Shown here: positions 24,064 to 32,852 of the stretch, one piece after another | How positions within the stretch are numbered: position 1 is the stretch's first letter | Layout: each line of letters starts with the position of its first letter | From: Saprospira grandis DSM 2844 | GTDB lineage: Bacteria > Bacteroidota > Bacteroidia > Chitinophagales > Saprospiraceae | Assembly: GCA_945888475.1 (NCBI GenBank) | Contig: CAMDAB010000023.1 | Coordinates: 1 to 36,751 of the forward strand | Direction: 5' to 3' | DNA: 36,751 bases | Program-made: the position numbers and the translations under genes | The notes under the pieces: generated by a model | What the model saw: the letters and a program-made list of their open reading frames with translations, nothing else | Database searches by the model: none | What the model was told of the DNA's origin: nothing

Positions 24064-26070
24064 ATGAAAAAATTAGATGCTAAAATACCTCCTGGTCCGA
24101 TAAATGAAAAATGGACCAAATACCGTTCGACTATGCCATTGGTTGCTCCGCACAATAAAATCCGCATGGAAGTTATTGTTGTTGGAACAGGATTGGCAGG
24201 TGCTTCTGCAGCTGCTACGCTTGGCGAATTAGGGTACAATGTAAAATGTTTTACTTTTCACGATTCTCCGCGTCGTGCACACTCTATCGCTGCACAGGGT
24301 GGTATCAATGCTGCCAAAAATTATCGCAATGATGGTGACAGTGTTTATCGCTTGTTTTATGATACTATTAAAGGTGGCGACTATCGTGCACGCGAGGCAA
24401 ATGTATACCGCTTGGCAGAGGTTTCCGGAAATATCATCGACCAATGCGTTGCGCAGGGTGTTCCTTTTGCCCGCGAATACGGCGGATTACTCGATACCCG
24501 TTCTTTCGGAGGAACACAGGTTCAACGTACTTTCTATGCAGCTGGTCAAACAGGGCAGCAGCTCCTTTTAGGTGCTTACAGTGCCCTTTCCCGCCAGATT
24601 TCACTGGGAACTGTCAAAATGTATAATCGTCACGAAATGCTCGACCTGGTTACTATCGATGGAAAAGCACGTGGAATTATAGCAAGAAATTTAGTTAGCG
24701 GAAAATTAGAACGTTACGGTGCTCACGCAGTAGTTTTGGCTACTGGTGGTTATGGCAATGTTTATTATCTTTCTACCAATGCGATGGGTTCGAATGTATC
24801 GGCTGCATGGCAGGTTCACCGTCGTGGTGCCTACTTCGCCAATCCTTGTTTCTGTCAGATTCACCCAACCTGTATTCCGGTTTCGGGCGACTATCAGTCG
24901 AAACTCACGCTGATGTCAGAATCGCTCCGTAACGACGGCCGTGTATGGGTGCCAAAGCATATAGAAGATGTAGAAGCTATTAAAACAGGCAAATTGAAAC
25001 CTGAGAATTTAGCAGAAGATCGTCGCGATTACTACCTCGAAAGAATTTATCCTGCATTTGGAAACCTCGTTCCACGCGACGTAGCCTCACGCGCAGCAAA
25101 AAATATTTGCGATTTAGGGCATGGTGTTGGTTCAAGCGGACTTGCAGTTTATCTCGATTTTTCTTCCAATATGAAACGCTATGGTAAATCGGTAGCTACC
25201 TCTAAGGGCAAGGAAAATGCAAGTGATGCTGAAATCATGACCTGGGGACGCGAAGTTGTGAAAAACAAATACGGCAACCTTTTCGAAATGTATGAGAAAA
25301 TAACCGGTGAAGATCCATATGTAACACCTATGCGCATCTACCCAGCTATTCACTACACAATGGGTGGACTTTGGGTGGATTATAATCTGGAAACTAGCAT
25401 ACCAGGACTTTTTGCAACAGGTGAGTCGAACTTCTCAGATCATGGAGCTAATCGCCTTGGTGCATCTGCACTGATGCAGGGTCTTGCCGATGGTTATTTT
25501 GTATTGCCTTATACAATCGGTACCTTCCTCGCCCACGAAATTAGTACTCCTAAAATTGATACCAATGCACCTGAATTCGCTGCTGCAGAAAATGATGTTA
25601 CGATACGTATCAACAAACTGCTCAGTATCAAAGGAAACCGCTCTGTGGAATCTTTCCATCGCGAACTCGGCGTTAAAATTATGTGGGAATACTGCGGTAT
25701 GGCACGTAACGAAGCAGGTTTGTTAAAAGCCCGCGATCTGGTTAGAAAGCTCCGCGAGGAATACTGGACCAATGTAAATGTGCCTGGTACTGCCGATGAA
25801 TTCAATCCAGAGCTCGAGAAAGCATTGCGCGTAGCAGATTTCATTGAACTGGCTGAACTTATGATTGTAGATGCGCTCACCCGCAACGAATCCTGCGGTG
25901 GTCACTTCCGTGAAGAATATCAGGAAGAAGGTGGTGAAACCAAACGCGATGATGAAAACTATGGCTATGTAGCAGCATGGGAATTTACCGGCGTTGGTGT
26001 CGACCCTCAACTGCACAAAGAAGAGTTGGTGTATGAAAATATTAAAATTGCATTGCGTAACTATAAATAG
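24064..26070 (+). CDS. sdhA: Succinate dehydrogenase/fumarate reductase flavoprotein subunit
   Basis: 668-residue catalytic subunit. The dinucleotide-binding [10 protein letters not shown] lies at 41-50 after a 38-residue extension common in Bacteroidota; the FAD-attaching histidine is H73 in [15 protein letters not shown]. Active-site segments [27 protein letters not shown] and [12 protein letters not shown] follow, then [25 protein letters not shown] for FAD binding (given in part). The C-terminal domain ([12 protein letters not shown] onwards) is complete. Direction (succinate oxidation or fumarate reduction) cannot be read, but aerobic succinate dehydrogenase is usual for this operon type. 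A 102-base spacer with a long hairpin separates it from sdhB. Confidence 0.97.
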   Translation: MKKLDAKIPPGPINEKWTKYRSTMPLVAPHNKIRMEVIVVGTGLAGASAAATLGELGYNVKCFTFHDSPRRAHSIAAQGGINAAKNYRNDGDSVYRLFYDTIKGGDYRAREANVYRLAEVSGNIIDQCVAQGVPFAREYGGLLDTRSFGGTQVQRTFYAAGQTGQQLLLGAYSALSRQISLGTVKMYNRHEMLDLVTIDGKARGIIARNLVSGKLERYGAHAVVLATGGYGNVYYLSTNAMGSNVSAAWQVHRRGAYFANPCFCQIHPTCIPVSGDYQSKLTLMSESLRNDGRVWVPKHIEDVEAIKTGKLKPENLAEDRRDYYLERIYPAFGNLVPRDVASRAAKNICDLGHGVGSSGLAVYLDFSSNMKRYGKSVATSKGKENASDAEIMTWGREVVKNKYGNLFEMYEKITGEDPYVTPMRIYPAIHYTMGGLWVDYNLETSIPGLFATGESNFSDHGANRLGASALMQGLADGYFVLPYTIGTFLAHEISTPKIDTNAPEFAAAENDVTIRINKLLSIKGNRSVESFHRELGVKIMWEYCGMARNEAGLLKARDLVRKLREEYWTNVNVPGTADEFNPELEKALRVADFIELAELMIVDALTRNESCGGHFREEYQEEGGETKRDDENYGYVAAWEFTGVGVDPQLHKEELVYENIKIALRNYK

Positions 26071-26135
26071 TATCAAGTAATGAGTATCAGGTACAAAGAC
26101 AAAAATCCTGATACTTGCTACCTGCTACTTGATAC
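26070..26135. repeat. Inverted heptad hairpin between sdhA and sdhB
   Basis: Outer arms GTATCAAGTA (26070-26079) and TACTTGATAC (26126-26135) and inner arms AGTATCAGG (26083-26091) and CCTGATACT (26107-26115) are exact complements. Each side is built of 7-bp units (TATCAAG, TAATGAG, TATCAGG; CCTGATA, CTTGCTA, CCTGCTA, CTTGATA). It starts on the last base of the sdhA stop codon and lies within the operon. Confidence 0.8.
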
Positions 26136-26172
26136 GATAAATTCCTTTAATAACATTTAAAATAATAATAAT

Positions 26173-26946
26173 ATGGCTCACGAAGAAATTAACCTGACCC
26201 TGCAAGTCTGGAGACAGGAAGGGCCCAAGAAAAGTGGCAAATTTGAAACACATGTAGTAAGAATCAATACACACATGTCATTTCTCGAAATGCTGGATGT
26301 ATTGAATGAGCAACTGAATCAACAGAAAAAACAACCTGTGGCTTTCGAACACGATTGCCGCGAAGGTATCTGCGGATCATGCAGTCTTGTTATCAATGGC
26401 CGACCGCATGGCCCTATGCAGGGAACAACTACCTGTCAGTTGCATATGCGTCATTTCAACGATGGCGATACGATCTGGATTGAACCATACCGTGCCAAGG
26501 CATTTCCGATCATCAAAGATTTGGTTGTCGACCGTTCGGCCTTCGATCGTATCATTCAGGCTGGTGGTTATGTATCTGTAAACACCGGTGGTGTGCCCGA
26601 TGGTAATGCTATTCCAATTGAACTGAATACCGCCAAACGTGCTTTCGAAGCGGCTACCTGTATCGGTTGTGGTGCCTGCGTTGCGGCTTGCCCAAATGCA
26701 TCTGCAATGTTGTTTACCTCTGCCAAAGTTTCACAATTGGCACTGTTGCCTCAAGGTCGCCCCGAATCGAAACAACGTGTACTCAATATGATTTCTGTAA
26801 TGGATAAAGAAGGTTTTGGCCTTTGTTCCAACATAGGTGCCTGCGAAGCTGAATGTCCAAAAGGAATCAGCCTGGAGAATATCGCACTCATGAACAGAGA
26901 ATATATCAGTGCAAACTTCGCTTCGCGCAGAGTTCCTACAAAATAA
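26173..26946 (+). CDS. sdhB: Succinate dehydrogenase/fumarate reductase iron-sulfur subunit
   Basis: 257-residue electron-transfer subunit with three clusters. The plant-type 2Fe-2S domain uses C62, C67, C70 (CREGICGSC) and C88. The ferredoxin-like domain has C163-x2-C166-x2-C169 with C173, and C218-x5-C224-x3-C228; these supply the 4Fe-4S and 3Fe-4S clusters. All expected ligands are present. Closes the sdhCAB operon, 24 bases before a perfect terminator stem. The iron-sulfur subunit last in the order C-A-B is the usual arrangement in Bacteroidota. Confidence 0.97.
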   Translation: MAHEEINLTLQVWRQEGPKKSGKFETHVVRINTHMSFLEMLDVLNEQLNQQKKQPVAFEHDCREGICGSCSLVINGRPHGPMQGTTTCQLHMRHFNDGDTIWIEPYRAKAFPIIKDLVVDRSAFDRIIQAGGYVSVNTGGVPDGNAIPIELNTAKRAFEAATCIGCGACVAACPNASAMLFTSAKVSQLALLPQGRPESKQRVLNMISVMDKEGFGLCSNIGACEAECPKGISLENIALMNREYISANFASRRVPTK

Positions 26947-26969
26947 ATCTGAATTAAATACAGTTTAAG

Positions 26970-26997
26970 ACAAAACCCGCCATAGTGCGGGTTTTGT
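26970..26997 (+). terminator. Terminator of sdhCAB
   Basis: ACAAAACCCGC (26970-26980), 6-base loop, GCGGGTTTTGT (26987-26997): a perfect 11-bp stem with T-rich 3' arm. Confidence 0.9.
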
Positions 26998-27052
26998 TGT
27001 TTATAAAACTAAGAATTGTCTGATTTAATGCTGTAGCTTTTTATATTTAATA

Positions 27053-27084
27053 TTGTAAAATACAGATTATTAGATGTATTTTTG
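27053..27084 (+). promoter_or_regulatory. Promoter of the WG-repeat protein gene
   Basis: TTG (27053-27055), 21 bases, TATTTTTG (27077-27084) fits the Bacteroidota consensus exactly. Transcription should begin near 27090, which excludes the ATG at 27074 and supports the ATG at 27107 as start. Confidence 0.65.
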
Positions 27085-27106
27085 TTTTACTAAAAAATCA
27101 AAACAG

Positions 27107-29260
27107 ATGGCGCATCCGGTATTTTCCTTTATCCATCCCGAGGATAAAAAAAGATATTTTTTTATTTGGGATACCTATTATGGTATGCCCGAAACAATTC
27201 CGATGAACTTGTTAAACCTACTTCAGTTCTACGGTTTGGAAAATTATCCTCAGGTAGAGGCTGTTTACAACTGCTATCCTGATTTATTAAAAAATGGAAC
27301 AAGCTTACCCGAAGACAGCTTCGATAGGACCAATGAAAATATCAAAAGGCTGATATATGAAAATGTTCGATTTTCGAGCGTAAATAATGCATACGAGGCA
27401 GTTTCAAAAGAGTTGGAAAATCTTTTTGAACAAATTATGAGTTTGGAAGATTTCAGAACTGCATATATAAATCTGACTAAAAATCTGAATATTTATCCGC
27501 CTTATCCCTTTCATTATTACCGTTTCCTGTCATTTACCAGCAAAAACCTCTACGGGGCCGTAAAGGAAAATTTTTATTTCACAGAAATTATAGAAAAGTA
27601 TTGTAAAGCGCCCGGAACTGATGTTTTGATTGAAGTTGATGATTGGATTACAGGGGGCTATGTTTTGAATCAAAAAGGACTTATGAGTAAGCTTTTTTTT
27701 GAATTGGCCAAAATAAACATTATTGACATTTCAGCAATACCACATATCTACAGAACAGATTCGCCGATAAAAGACCTTTTTATAAATTATGATTTTGGAG
27801 ATATTTTGCCCAAAAATGAGATAAAATATGATATTTACAAGCGCTACAAAGCAGCATTCAAAATAGTGGAGATGACAAGATCTGTATGTGCACAGATTCT
27901 CAATAATCAAATGCATGAATTTTCGAGACATGATTTTGATTGCCAAATACCTTATAATCTCATCAGCAAAGAAAATGATCTTGAAGATATAATTTCACAG
28001 GCATATTATTCAAGCAGTAAATTTGTCAACTTTTACGATGATCAAGGCGCAGCGCTACATCCTCAGGGATTGTTTTTGACTGACATACAAGATATCAAGA
28101 ATTTTTACGTATTGGGCGTCAATATTTTCGAACTACAGAGCATTTTTCACAGCAACGGCTTTGTGACTGATCTAGGTACAATGGAAGAAATACAATACTT
28201 TGAACACGATTCTTTTGCAGTGGATAACCCGAATCGCCTGATAAAATTCGATTCAGAAAACAAACGCTTTTTAAGTATTCAGTTGAATTATAATCCAGTT
28301 TATACCAAGGTAAAATTTTTTGACAGCCTGAATGCTTATTTTGTCAAAAGTGGATTCATTCATATAAACGGTGAAATTATTACGCCATTTTGCATGAGCG
28401 ATTGTGGCGATTTAGCTGAAGATATGATAGCTTTCGAGATGAATGGTAAGTGGGGCTATCTTAATAAGGACTTTAAAATAGCCATACCACCATCTTTTGG
28501 ATCAGCAATGCCTTTCCGGCAGGGACTTGCAAAGGTTTTTCTCTTCAATGAAGAATATATGCATTATGATGAAAATTGGATTGAACTGCCAAGTTGGATA
28601 CCAAAAGGTGAACCGGTAAATTATGAATTAAATGAAGCATTGTTTAAGGCTAAGTTCCCTGATTTTCCGGATACTTACCGCTTTAATCTTATAAATAATG
28701 ATGATGACAGTTTCGGTAAGAAGTCAAGATCAGCGCCCGATCCAAACAAAGGTTTCTTTGCACTCATAGACAAAAAAGGGGAAATTATAAGTATCGAAGA
28801 TTGCTTTGTCGAACAATTTGGGGAAAATCACATAAATCATGAATTTGAAATAGATGACGAGTACATGATAAAACTAACAAGCCTTCCGGAAGACTTATTG
28901 GCAGAGTTGAACAATTACGATTACCGAATTTTAAAAGCGAGGAACAAAGAAATTGATAAGCCATTGACTGAAGCATTTAAACAAAAAATAATTGATGAAT
29001 TAGTTGCCGAAAAAAAATATTACGGAAAATTGCCCTTGGCGGTACAGAAAGATATTGATTTTATGACTGAATTGATGGAAAAAGAACTTCTTGACAGCTT
29101 TCCTTTTTATCTGCTTTACAATGACAAGTTTGTTGAATCTGCACTTAAAAATGGAAAATACAACTACCATAAATTACCCTGGGCAATGAGGGAAAAATAC
29201 AGTGAGATTCAAAAAGCAATTGAAAAACTAAATGAGAGAGAAGATGGACTTCCGTTTTAA
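27107..29260 (+). CDS. Large cytoplasmic protein with one WG-repeat unit; function unknown
   Basis: 717 residues from the ATG at 27107, chosen because the promoter covers the earlier ATG at 27074. No signal peptide, membrane helix or catalytic motif is recognised. Around residues 445-485 there is a WG-repeat-like unit (EMNGKWGYLNKDFKIAIPP, then PFRQGLAKVF), and a second weak one near 555-570 (GFFALIDKKGEI). The C-terminal 100 residues contain two similar segments (KLPLAVQKDIDFM and KLPWAMREKYSEI) that recall DUF4116-type helical repeats. The first 440 residues are rich in Phe, Tyr and acidic residues and match nothing I know. Codon use and A+T content are higher than in sdhCAB. Monocistronic. 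Confidence 0.6.
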   Translation: MAHPVFSFIHPEDKKRYFFIWDTYYGMPETIPMNLLNLLQFYGLENYPQVEAVYNCYPDLLKNGTSLPEDSFDRTNENIKRLIYENVRFSSVNNAYEAVSKELENLFEQIMSLEDFRTAYINLTKNLNIYPPYPFHYYRFLSFTSKNLYGAVKENFYFTEIIEKYCKAPGTDVLIEVDDWITGGYVLNQKGLMSKLFFELAKINIIDISAIPHIYRTDSPIKDLFINYDFGDILPKNEIKYDIYKRYKAAFKIVEMTRSVCAQILNNQMHEFSRHDFDCQIPYNLISKENDLEDIISQAYYSSSKFVNFYDDQGAALHPQGLFLTDIQDIKNFYVLGVNIFELQSIFHSNGFVTDLGTMEEIQYFEHDSFAVDNPNRLIKFDSENKRFLSIQLNYNPVYTKVKFFDSLNAYFVKSGFIHINGEIITPFCMSDCGDLAEDMIAFEMNGKWGYLNKDFKIAIPPSFGSAMPFRQGLAKVFLFNEEYMHYDENWIELPSWIPKGEPVNYELNEALFKAKFPDFPDTYRFNLINNDDDSFGKKSRSAPDPNKGFFALIDKKGEIISIEDCFVEQFGENHINHEFEIDDEYMIKLTSLPEDLLAELNNYDYRILKARNKEIDKPLTEAFKQKIIDELVAEKKYYGKLPLAVQKDIDFMTELMEKELLDSFPFYLLYNDKFVESALKNGKYNYHKLPWAMREKYSEIQKAIEKLNEREDGLPF

Positions 29261-29306
29261 TTATGCTCTACTGACCGTTGTCATTTTATGCCCGACAGAA
29301 TAGACC

Positions 29307-29314
29307 TACCTTTG
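29307..29314 (+). promoter_or_regulatory. Probable -7 element of the next gene
   Basis: TACCTTTG matches TAnnTTTG exactly; the only upstream TTG (29278-29280) is 26 bases away, longer than usual. If used, transcription begins near 29321 and the ATG at 29386 is the natural start. Confidence 0.4.
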
Positions 29315-29385
29315 TAATACAAAATCCGAATCTGGAATCGCCTGTGGAATCTGAATTAAATTATTCACCCATTAATTCAAATTTT

Positions 29386-30225
29386 ATGAAAAAGATTCTG
29401 ATTGTTAGTACACTGTTGATAACCATCTCGGTTATCCTTTTCTGGCAGTGTGAGAAAAGTGAACTAAGCGATGCCGGCGAGATTTCATTCAAAAGTTTGA
29501 ACGGAAAAGTCTGGTATCCTGTTAAATTGTCTGTCGACGGCGAAGACTTTGTTTTTAGTGAACAATCCTCAATTGAGTTTGAAAAAACAAAATTGCTTGT
29601 TAAACCAAATGCTCAGGTAACCTGCATTTCAGCAATTACTTATCCCGGTACCAATCATTTTTCTGTTAGCGATGGCTTCGATTGTTTTTTGAATCCGGTA
29701 AAGTACGACCCGCAATTGAAAAGAATGATGCAACTGATGGAAAATGCAGAATTTGATTTCAAATCAGCCGAGCATCAGGCGGTTTTTTACAATAAAACGA
29801 TGTCTGTAGAGCTCAGAGACAGTTGGATACCGATACAGCCGGCTTTTAATTTCGATAATACCCACTGGCAGGTTACAGAGATGATAACAGCAGCTAAGGA
29901 CATCGCCTATGTCTGGCAAACTGAGCAGCCAAAGCTACGTTTCGAAAACATGAATTTCTTTATGGAGCTACCCAAAAATAAGTGTACTAAACCTTATGTG
30001 ATGAATAGGGCCCGACTCATTTTGGACGATGCCTTTGTCTGCAAAGTTACTCCCTGCTGCGGTTCCGATAAAAATACGCTGCTGTCTCAAAACCTGGTTG
30101 GCGAAATGAGTTATCGTTTTCTGACCCGCGAGGTAATGGAACTGAAAAACATGGTTGGAACCATGATAATCATGCGAAGAGTGCCTTATTTACCGCCAAA
30201 TGAAGCTCCGGGAGAAGTAGAGTAA
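29386..30225 (+). CDS. Putative lipoprotein, META/HslJ-like second half
   Basis: 279 residues from the ATG at 29386; an in-frame ATG at 29278 would add 36 residues ahead of an obvious signal and is rejected. MKKILIVSTLLITISVILFW is followed by QC, so C19-C22 region reads FWQC: a lipobox-like site with an unusual Gln before the cysteine. The second half (THWQVTEMI, ENMNFFMELPKNKCTK, CKVTPCCGSDKNTLL, MVGTMIIMRRV) has the rhythm of a META/HslJ domain with several cysteines; the first half (LNGKVWYPVKL) may be a divergent copy. No function can be given. It ends before a terminator at 30262-30293. Confidence 0.5.
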   Translation: MKKILIVSTLLITISVILFWQCEKSELSDAGEISFKSLNGKVWYPVKLSVDGEDFVFSEQSSIEFEKTKLLVKPNAQVTCISAITYPGTNHFSVSDGFDCFLNPVKYDPQLKRMMQLMENAEFDFKSAEHQAVFYNKTMSVELRDSWIPIQPAFNFDNTHWQVTEMITAAKDIAYVWQTEQPKLRFENMNFFMELPKNKCTKPYVMNRARLILDDAFVCKVTPCCGSDKNTLLSQNLVGEMSYRFLTREVMELKNMVGTMIIMRRVPYLPPNEAPGEVE

Positions 30226-30261
30226 ATGAATTTGAGCATCAGGTAATTTGCCTCCTCACAG

Positions 30262-30293
30262 CCACTGGGATAGTAATGTCTCAGTGGTTTTTT
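30262..30293 (+). terminator. Terminator after the putative lipoprotein gene
   Basis: CCACTGGGA (30262-30270) pairs with TCTCAGTGG (30279-30287) with one G-T pair, followed by six T. Confidence 0.8.
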
Positions 30294-30335
30294 GTTTAGA
30301 TTATGTCGTGCTAAGCACAGTAAACAATATGCTCT

Positions 30336-30908
30336 TCAATTCCAATTTGGCAGCGGCATCTGCGCAATCACACCATAAACATCGCCTTCATTTTCCAGGA
30401 CCTTTGCCCAAAGATTTTTGGCATCGCCATGACTGTTAAAAATATAGTTCCGGTCAACCGCCCCTAAAATCCAGTTATTGTAAGACATTTCCTCATCGAG
30501 TTGTCCTTCTCCCCATCCGCTGTAGCCTATAAAAAACTTAATATCGAAGGGTGTGATGAGCCCATTCTCAACACAAAATTTCACCTCTTCAAAATTTCCA
30601 CCCCAAAAAAGGCCCTTGTCTATTTCGACAGAATCTGTAATCAGATCACCCTTACTGTGCAGGTAATGAATGGTATCGGTTTGTACCGGCCCACCATAAT
30701 AAACTTCTGAATTGAATTCTGGAAAAGAGGAGAGGAGGTTGCAGATGTTCATGCCAACCGGTTTATTCAAAATAAAACCAAGGCTGCCATCCTTATTGCG
30801 TTCGCAGATTAAAACAACCGAGCGGCGAAAATGAGGATCTTCGAGAAATGGCTCGGCGAGCAACAGTGTCCCTACTTTTATTTCAGATTTATTTTTACTT
30901 TTTGACAT
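30336..30908 (-). CDS. YqgE/AlgH family protein (UPF0301)
   Basis: 190-residue soluble protein of the YqgE/AlgH family. Diagnostic segments are GTLLLAEPFLEDPHFRRSVVLICE at 12-35 (given in part), GFILNKPVG, VYYGGPVQTDTIHYLH, FWGGNFEEVKFCVENG, FFIGYSGWGEGQLDEE. Its biochemical role is not established; members have been linked to transcriptional control and cell-envelope traits. Its start codon lies 4 bases after the stop of the CHU_C-tailed protein gene, so the two are co-transcribed and probably translationally coupled. Confidence 0.9.
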   Translation of the reverse strand: MSKSKNKSEIKVGTLLLAEPFLEDPHFRRSVVLICERNKDGSLGFILNKPVGMNICNLLSSFPEFNSEVYYGGPVQTDTIHYLHSKGDLITDSVEIDKGLFWGGNFEEVKFCVENGLITPFDIKFFIGYSGWGEGQLDEEMSYNNWILGAVDRNYIFNSHGDAKNLWAKVLENEGDVYGVIAQMPLPNWN

Positions 30909-30912
30909 AAAA

Positions 30913-32586
30913 CTATTTTCTGATAATTGTCACATCGCCTTTGAAAATGCCCCATCCCTGACCGAGGTCTAATACATAATAATAGGTTCCTGCCGGTAAT
31001 AAACCTCCACCAAAACTTCCGTCCCAATCATTGTTGTAGAAATCGGACTGATAAACAATATCTCCCCAGCGATTCAAAATTAAAACGCGATTCGACGGAA
31101 AAAGTTGAATATTTTCGATGCGCCATGTATCATTGTAGCCGTCATTATTTGGCGTGATAACATTGGGAATAAACAGTACCTGACCCACATCAGATTTAAC
31201 TTCTACCACAACATTAGCAGTATCGGTGCAGCCTTCAATTGATTCGACTGTGACTGTATATTGTGTAGTTTGTATTGGGTTTGCTACAGTTGTCGGACAT
31301 GAATTACAAGCCAGATTAAGGGCAGGACTCCATGTGTAAAAATCGCCACCGGAAGCATAAAGTGTTGCAGCAGTTCCCTCAACGATGATGGTATCGGGAG
31401 AGACTACTGCGCTTGGCGCCTGAAATACTTCCACCAAAATCGTATCGCTGGTTCTGCCACAGATACCATTGTCGGCTGTTACCCAAACGGGATGAAATCC
31501 TGCTGTAAGAGACCCGTTAAATGTATTATTAGAACCTGTTTGCAGCAATAGCGAATCTATGATAAAAGAAAAATTACTGTAGCTGCCGATTGCTTCCAAA
31601 ATAAGTGGAATATTGCTGCATAGCGGATTAGTTGCAGCGTTCAAATCAATTTGCGGACTAAGATTTGCCAAAGCAAAAGGAAAACTGCTGAAATCAGATA
31701 CAACTGAATCGCCTTTCAGCGCAGTCAATCCATATAAATTTCCATTATTACTGATACTTGTCTCCTCGTTCCATTGGAGCGCCTGCCAATGTGCCAGGCC
31801 ATTGTAAGTTCCATCCGTGTTGTCAATAAAAAATTTCAATCCTGCAGAACTATTGCCAATTGTTCGGGCAATTCTGTGATAGAAATTTGGATTGATATCG
31901 CAAATTTCGAATACTTTTTGGCTGCGGTCATAGCTCTCGTTGTCGGGGTCGGTATTGGCGAGGCGAGCCCGGTAAGCATTTGCATTGTTATCGTTTGGGC
32001 TGATGTGTATAGGTCTGAATCGGTTAACGCCTTGGGTTGAACCCAGATAAAAAACATATTCATCGGTACTGTTGCAATGTCTCAGCAAGCCACCATTACC
32101 AAGGGCCGAAACAAAACCAAAAGTACCATTGAGACCACTTTGAACTGCATTGATTGCATCTGTATTAAATACATGAACTGCATTGGTATCCATATTCAGC
32201 TCACGGTCGTTGAGTCTCAGAAAACCGTCAACGTAAACATCAATCGAGCGGCCAAACTTAACACCGCTGTTTTCAAGTCTTAAATCGTAGAACCTTGTAA
32301 TGTTATCGCCACTGATATTTTGATTTTCTCCGCGCAGTGTTACAACGCCTTCCCCGATGCTGTTAAAACCCTCATTGCTGGCATTGTTTTCCCAATCGCC
32401 AAAAAGGTGCAGGGTATCGGAATTGTGAAAAAATCCGCCGTTGTCGTTTACAGTGTTTCCATGAACAGCAACAAAAGCACCGTCTTTTATGGAAATAAGC
32501 GCACCCTGATTACTCAGCATCGGCTGTGCAAACAAGAAATTTGATAGAAAAAACAGTGTAATGAAAGTTATTAAACCTGCATTCAT
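30913..32586 (-). CDS. Secreted surface protein with gliding-type (CHU_C) type IX secretion tail
   Basis: 557 residues from the ATG at 32586; a second ATG nine codons upstream (32613) would put polar residues ahead of the signal peptide and is less likely. Signal peptide MNAGLITFITLFFLSNFLFA-Q. The N-terminal 320 residues are Asn- and Gly-rich beta-structure. A PKD/Ig-like region lies at about 320-460 (SPQIDLNAATNPLCSN onward, then TVTVESIEGCTDTANVVVEV). The last 90 residues are the CHU_C domain (FIPNVITPNNDGYNDTW, VLILNRWGDIVYQS, WDGSFGGGLLPAGTYYYVL), which directs export by the type IX system and anchoring on the surface. Its partner or substrate is not visible. yqgE follows in the operon. 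Confidence 0.85.
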   Translation of the reverse strand: MNAGLITFITLFFLSNFLFAQPMLSNQGALISIKDGAFVAVHGNTVNDNGGFFHNSDTLHLFGDWENNASNEGFNSIGEGVVTLRGENQNISGDNITRFYDLRLENSGVKFGRSIDVYVDGFLRLNDRELNMDTNAVHVFNTDAINAVQSGLNGTFGFVSALGNGGLLRHCNSTDEYVFYLGSTQGVNRFRPIHISPNDNNANAYRARLANTDPDNESYDRSQKVFEICDINPNFYHRIARTIGNSSAGLKFFIDNTDGTYNGLAHWQALQWNEETSISNNGNLYGLTALKGDSVVSDFSSFPFALANLSPQIDLNAATNPLCSNIPLILEAIGSYSNFSFIIDSLLLQTGSNNTFNGSLTAGFHPVWVTADNGICGRTSDTILVEVFQAPSAVVSPDTIIVEGTAATLYASGGDFYTWSPALNLACNSCPTTVANPIQTTQYTVTVESIEGCTDTANVVVEVKSDVGQVLFIPNVITPNNDGYNDTWRIENIQLFPSNRVLILNRWGDIVYQSDFYNNDWDGSFGGGLLPAGTYYYVLDLGQGWGIFKGDVTIIRK

Positions 32587-32613
32587 GGTTTGAACTGGTA
32601 TTTGAAACGCCAA

Positions 32614-32852
32614 ATTAGTAATTTTATCAGAAAAAATTAATTAAAATTTTATTTGAACTCAAAATTATCAACTGATGTTTATCTTATTGAAGTAATAAAA
32701 ATGTGTTATTAATGTTCCTGACTAAGACATTATTTCTTACATTTGCGAAGCTTTGAAAGAGTTGATAATTTTTTAAATCTGTATCTTGCTAAAGATTATG
32801 ATAAATTTATTAACTCAGCACTAAATTTACCTATCCAAATCTAAACAACATT
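32614..32852. other. Divergent spacer with a plus-strand promoter
   Basis: A+T-rich, no gene. It holds the plus-strand promoter at 32715-32745. No clear minus-strand promoter for the CHU_C protein gene was found. Confidence 0.45.
32715..32745 (+). promoter_or_regulatory. Promoter of the first metalloprotease gene
   Basis: TACATTTG (32738-32745) is an exact -7 match; the -33 position 20 bases upstream reads TTC rather than TTG (32715-32717). It gives a leader of about 100 bases. Confidence 0.5.

Noticed and set aside
27074-27106. Upstream ATG of the WG-repeat protein
   Set aside because: The ATG lies inside the promoter (TATTTTTG at 27077-27084) and would not be transcribed.
29278-29385. N-terminal extension of the putative lipoprotein
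   Set aside because: The 36 extra residues precede a typical signal peptide start (MKKIL) and overlap the -7 element at 29307-29314.
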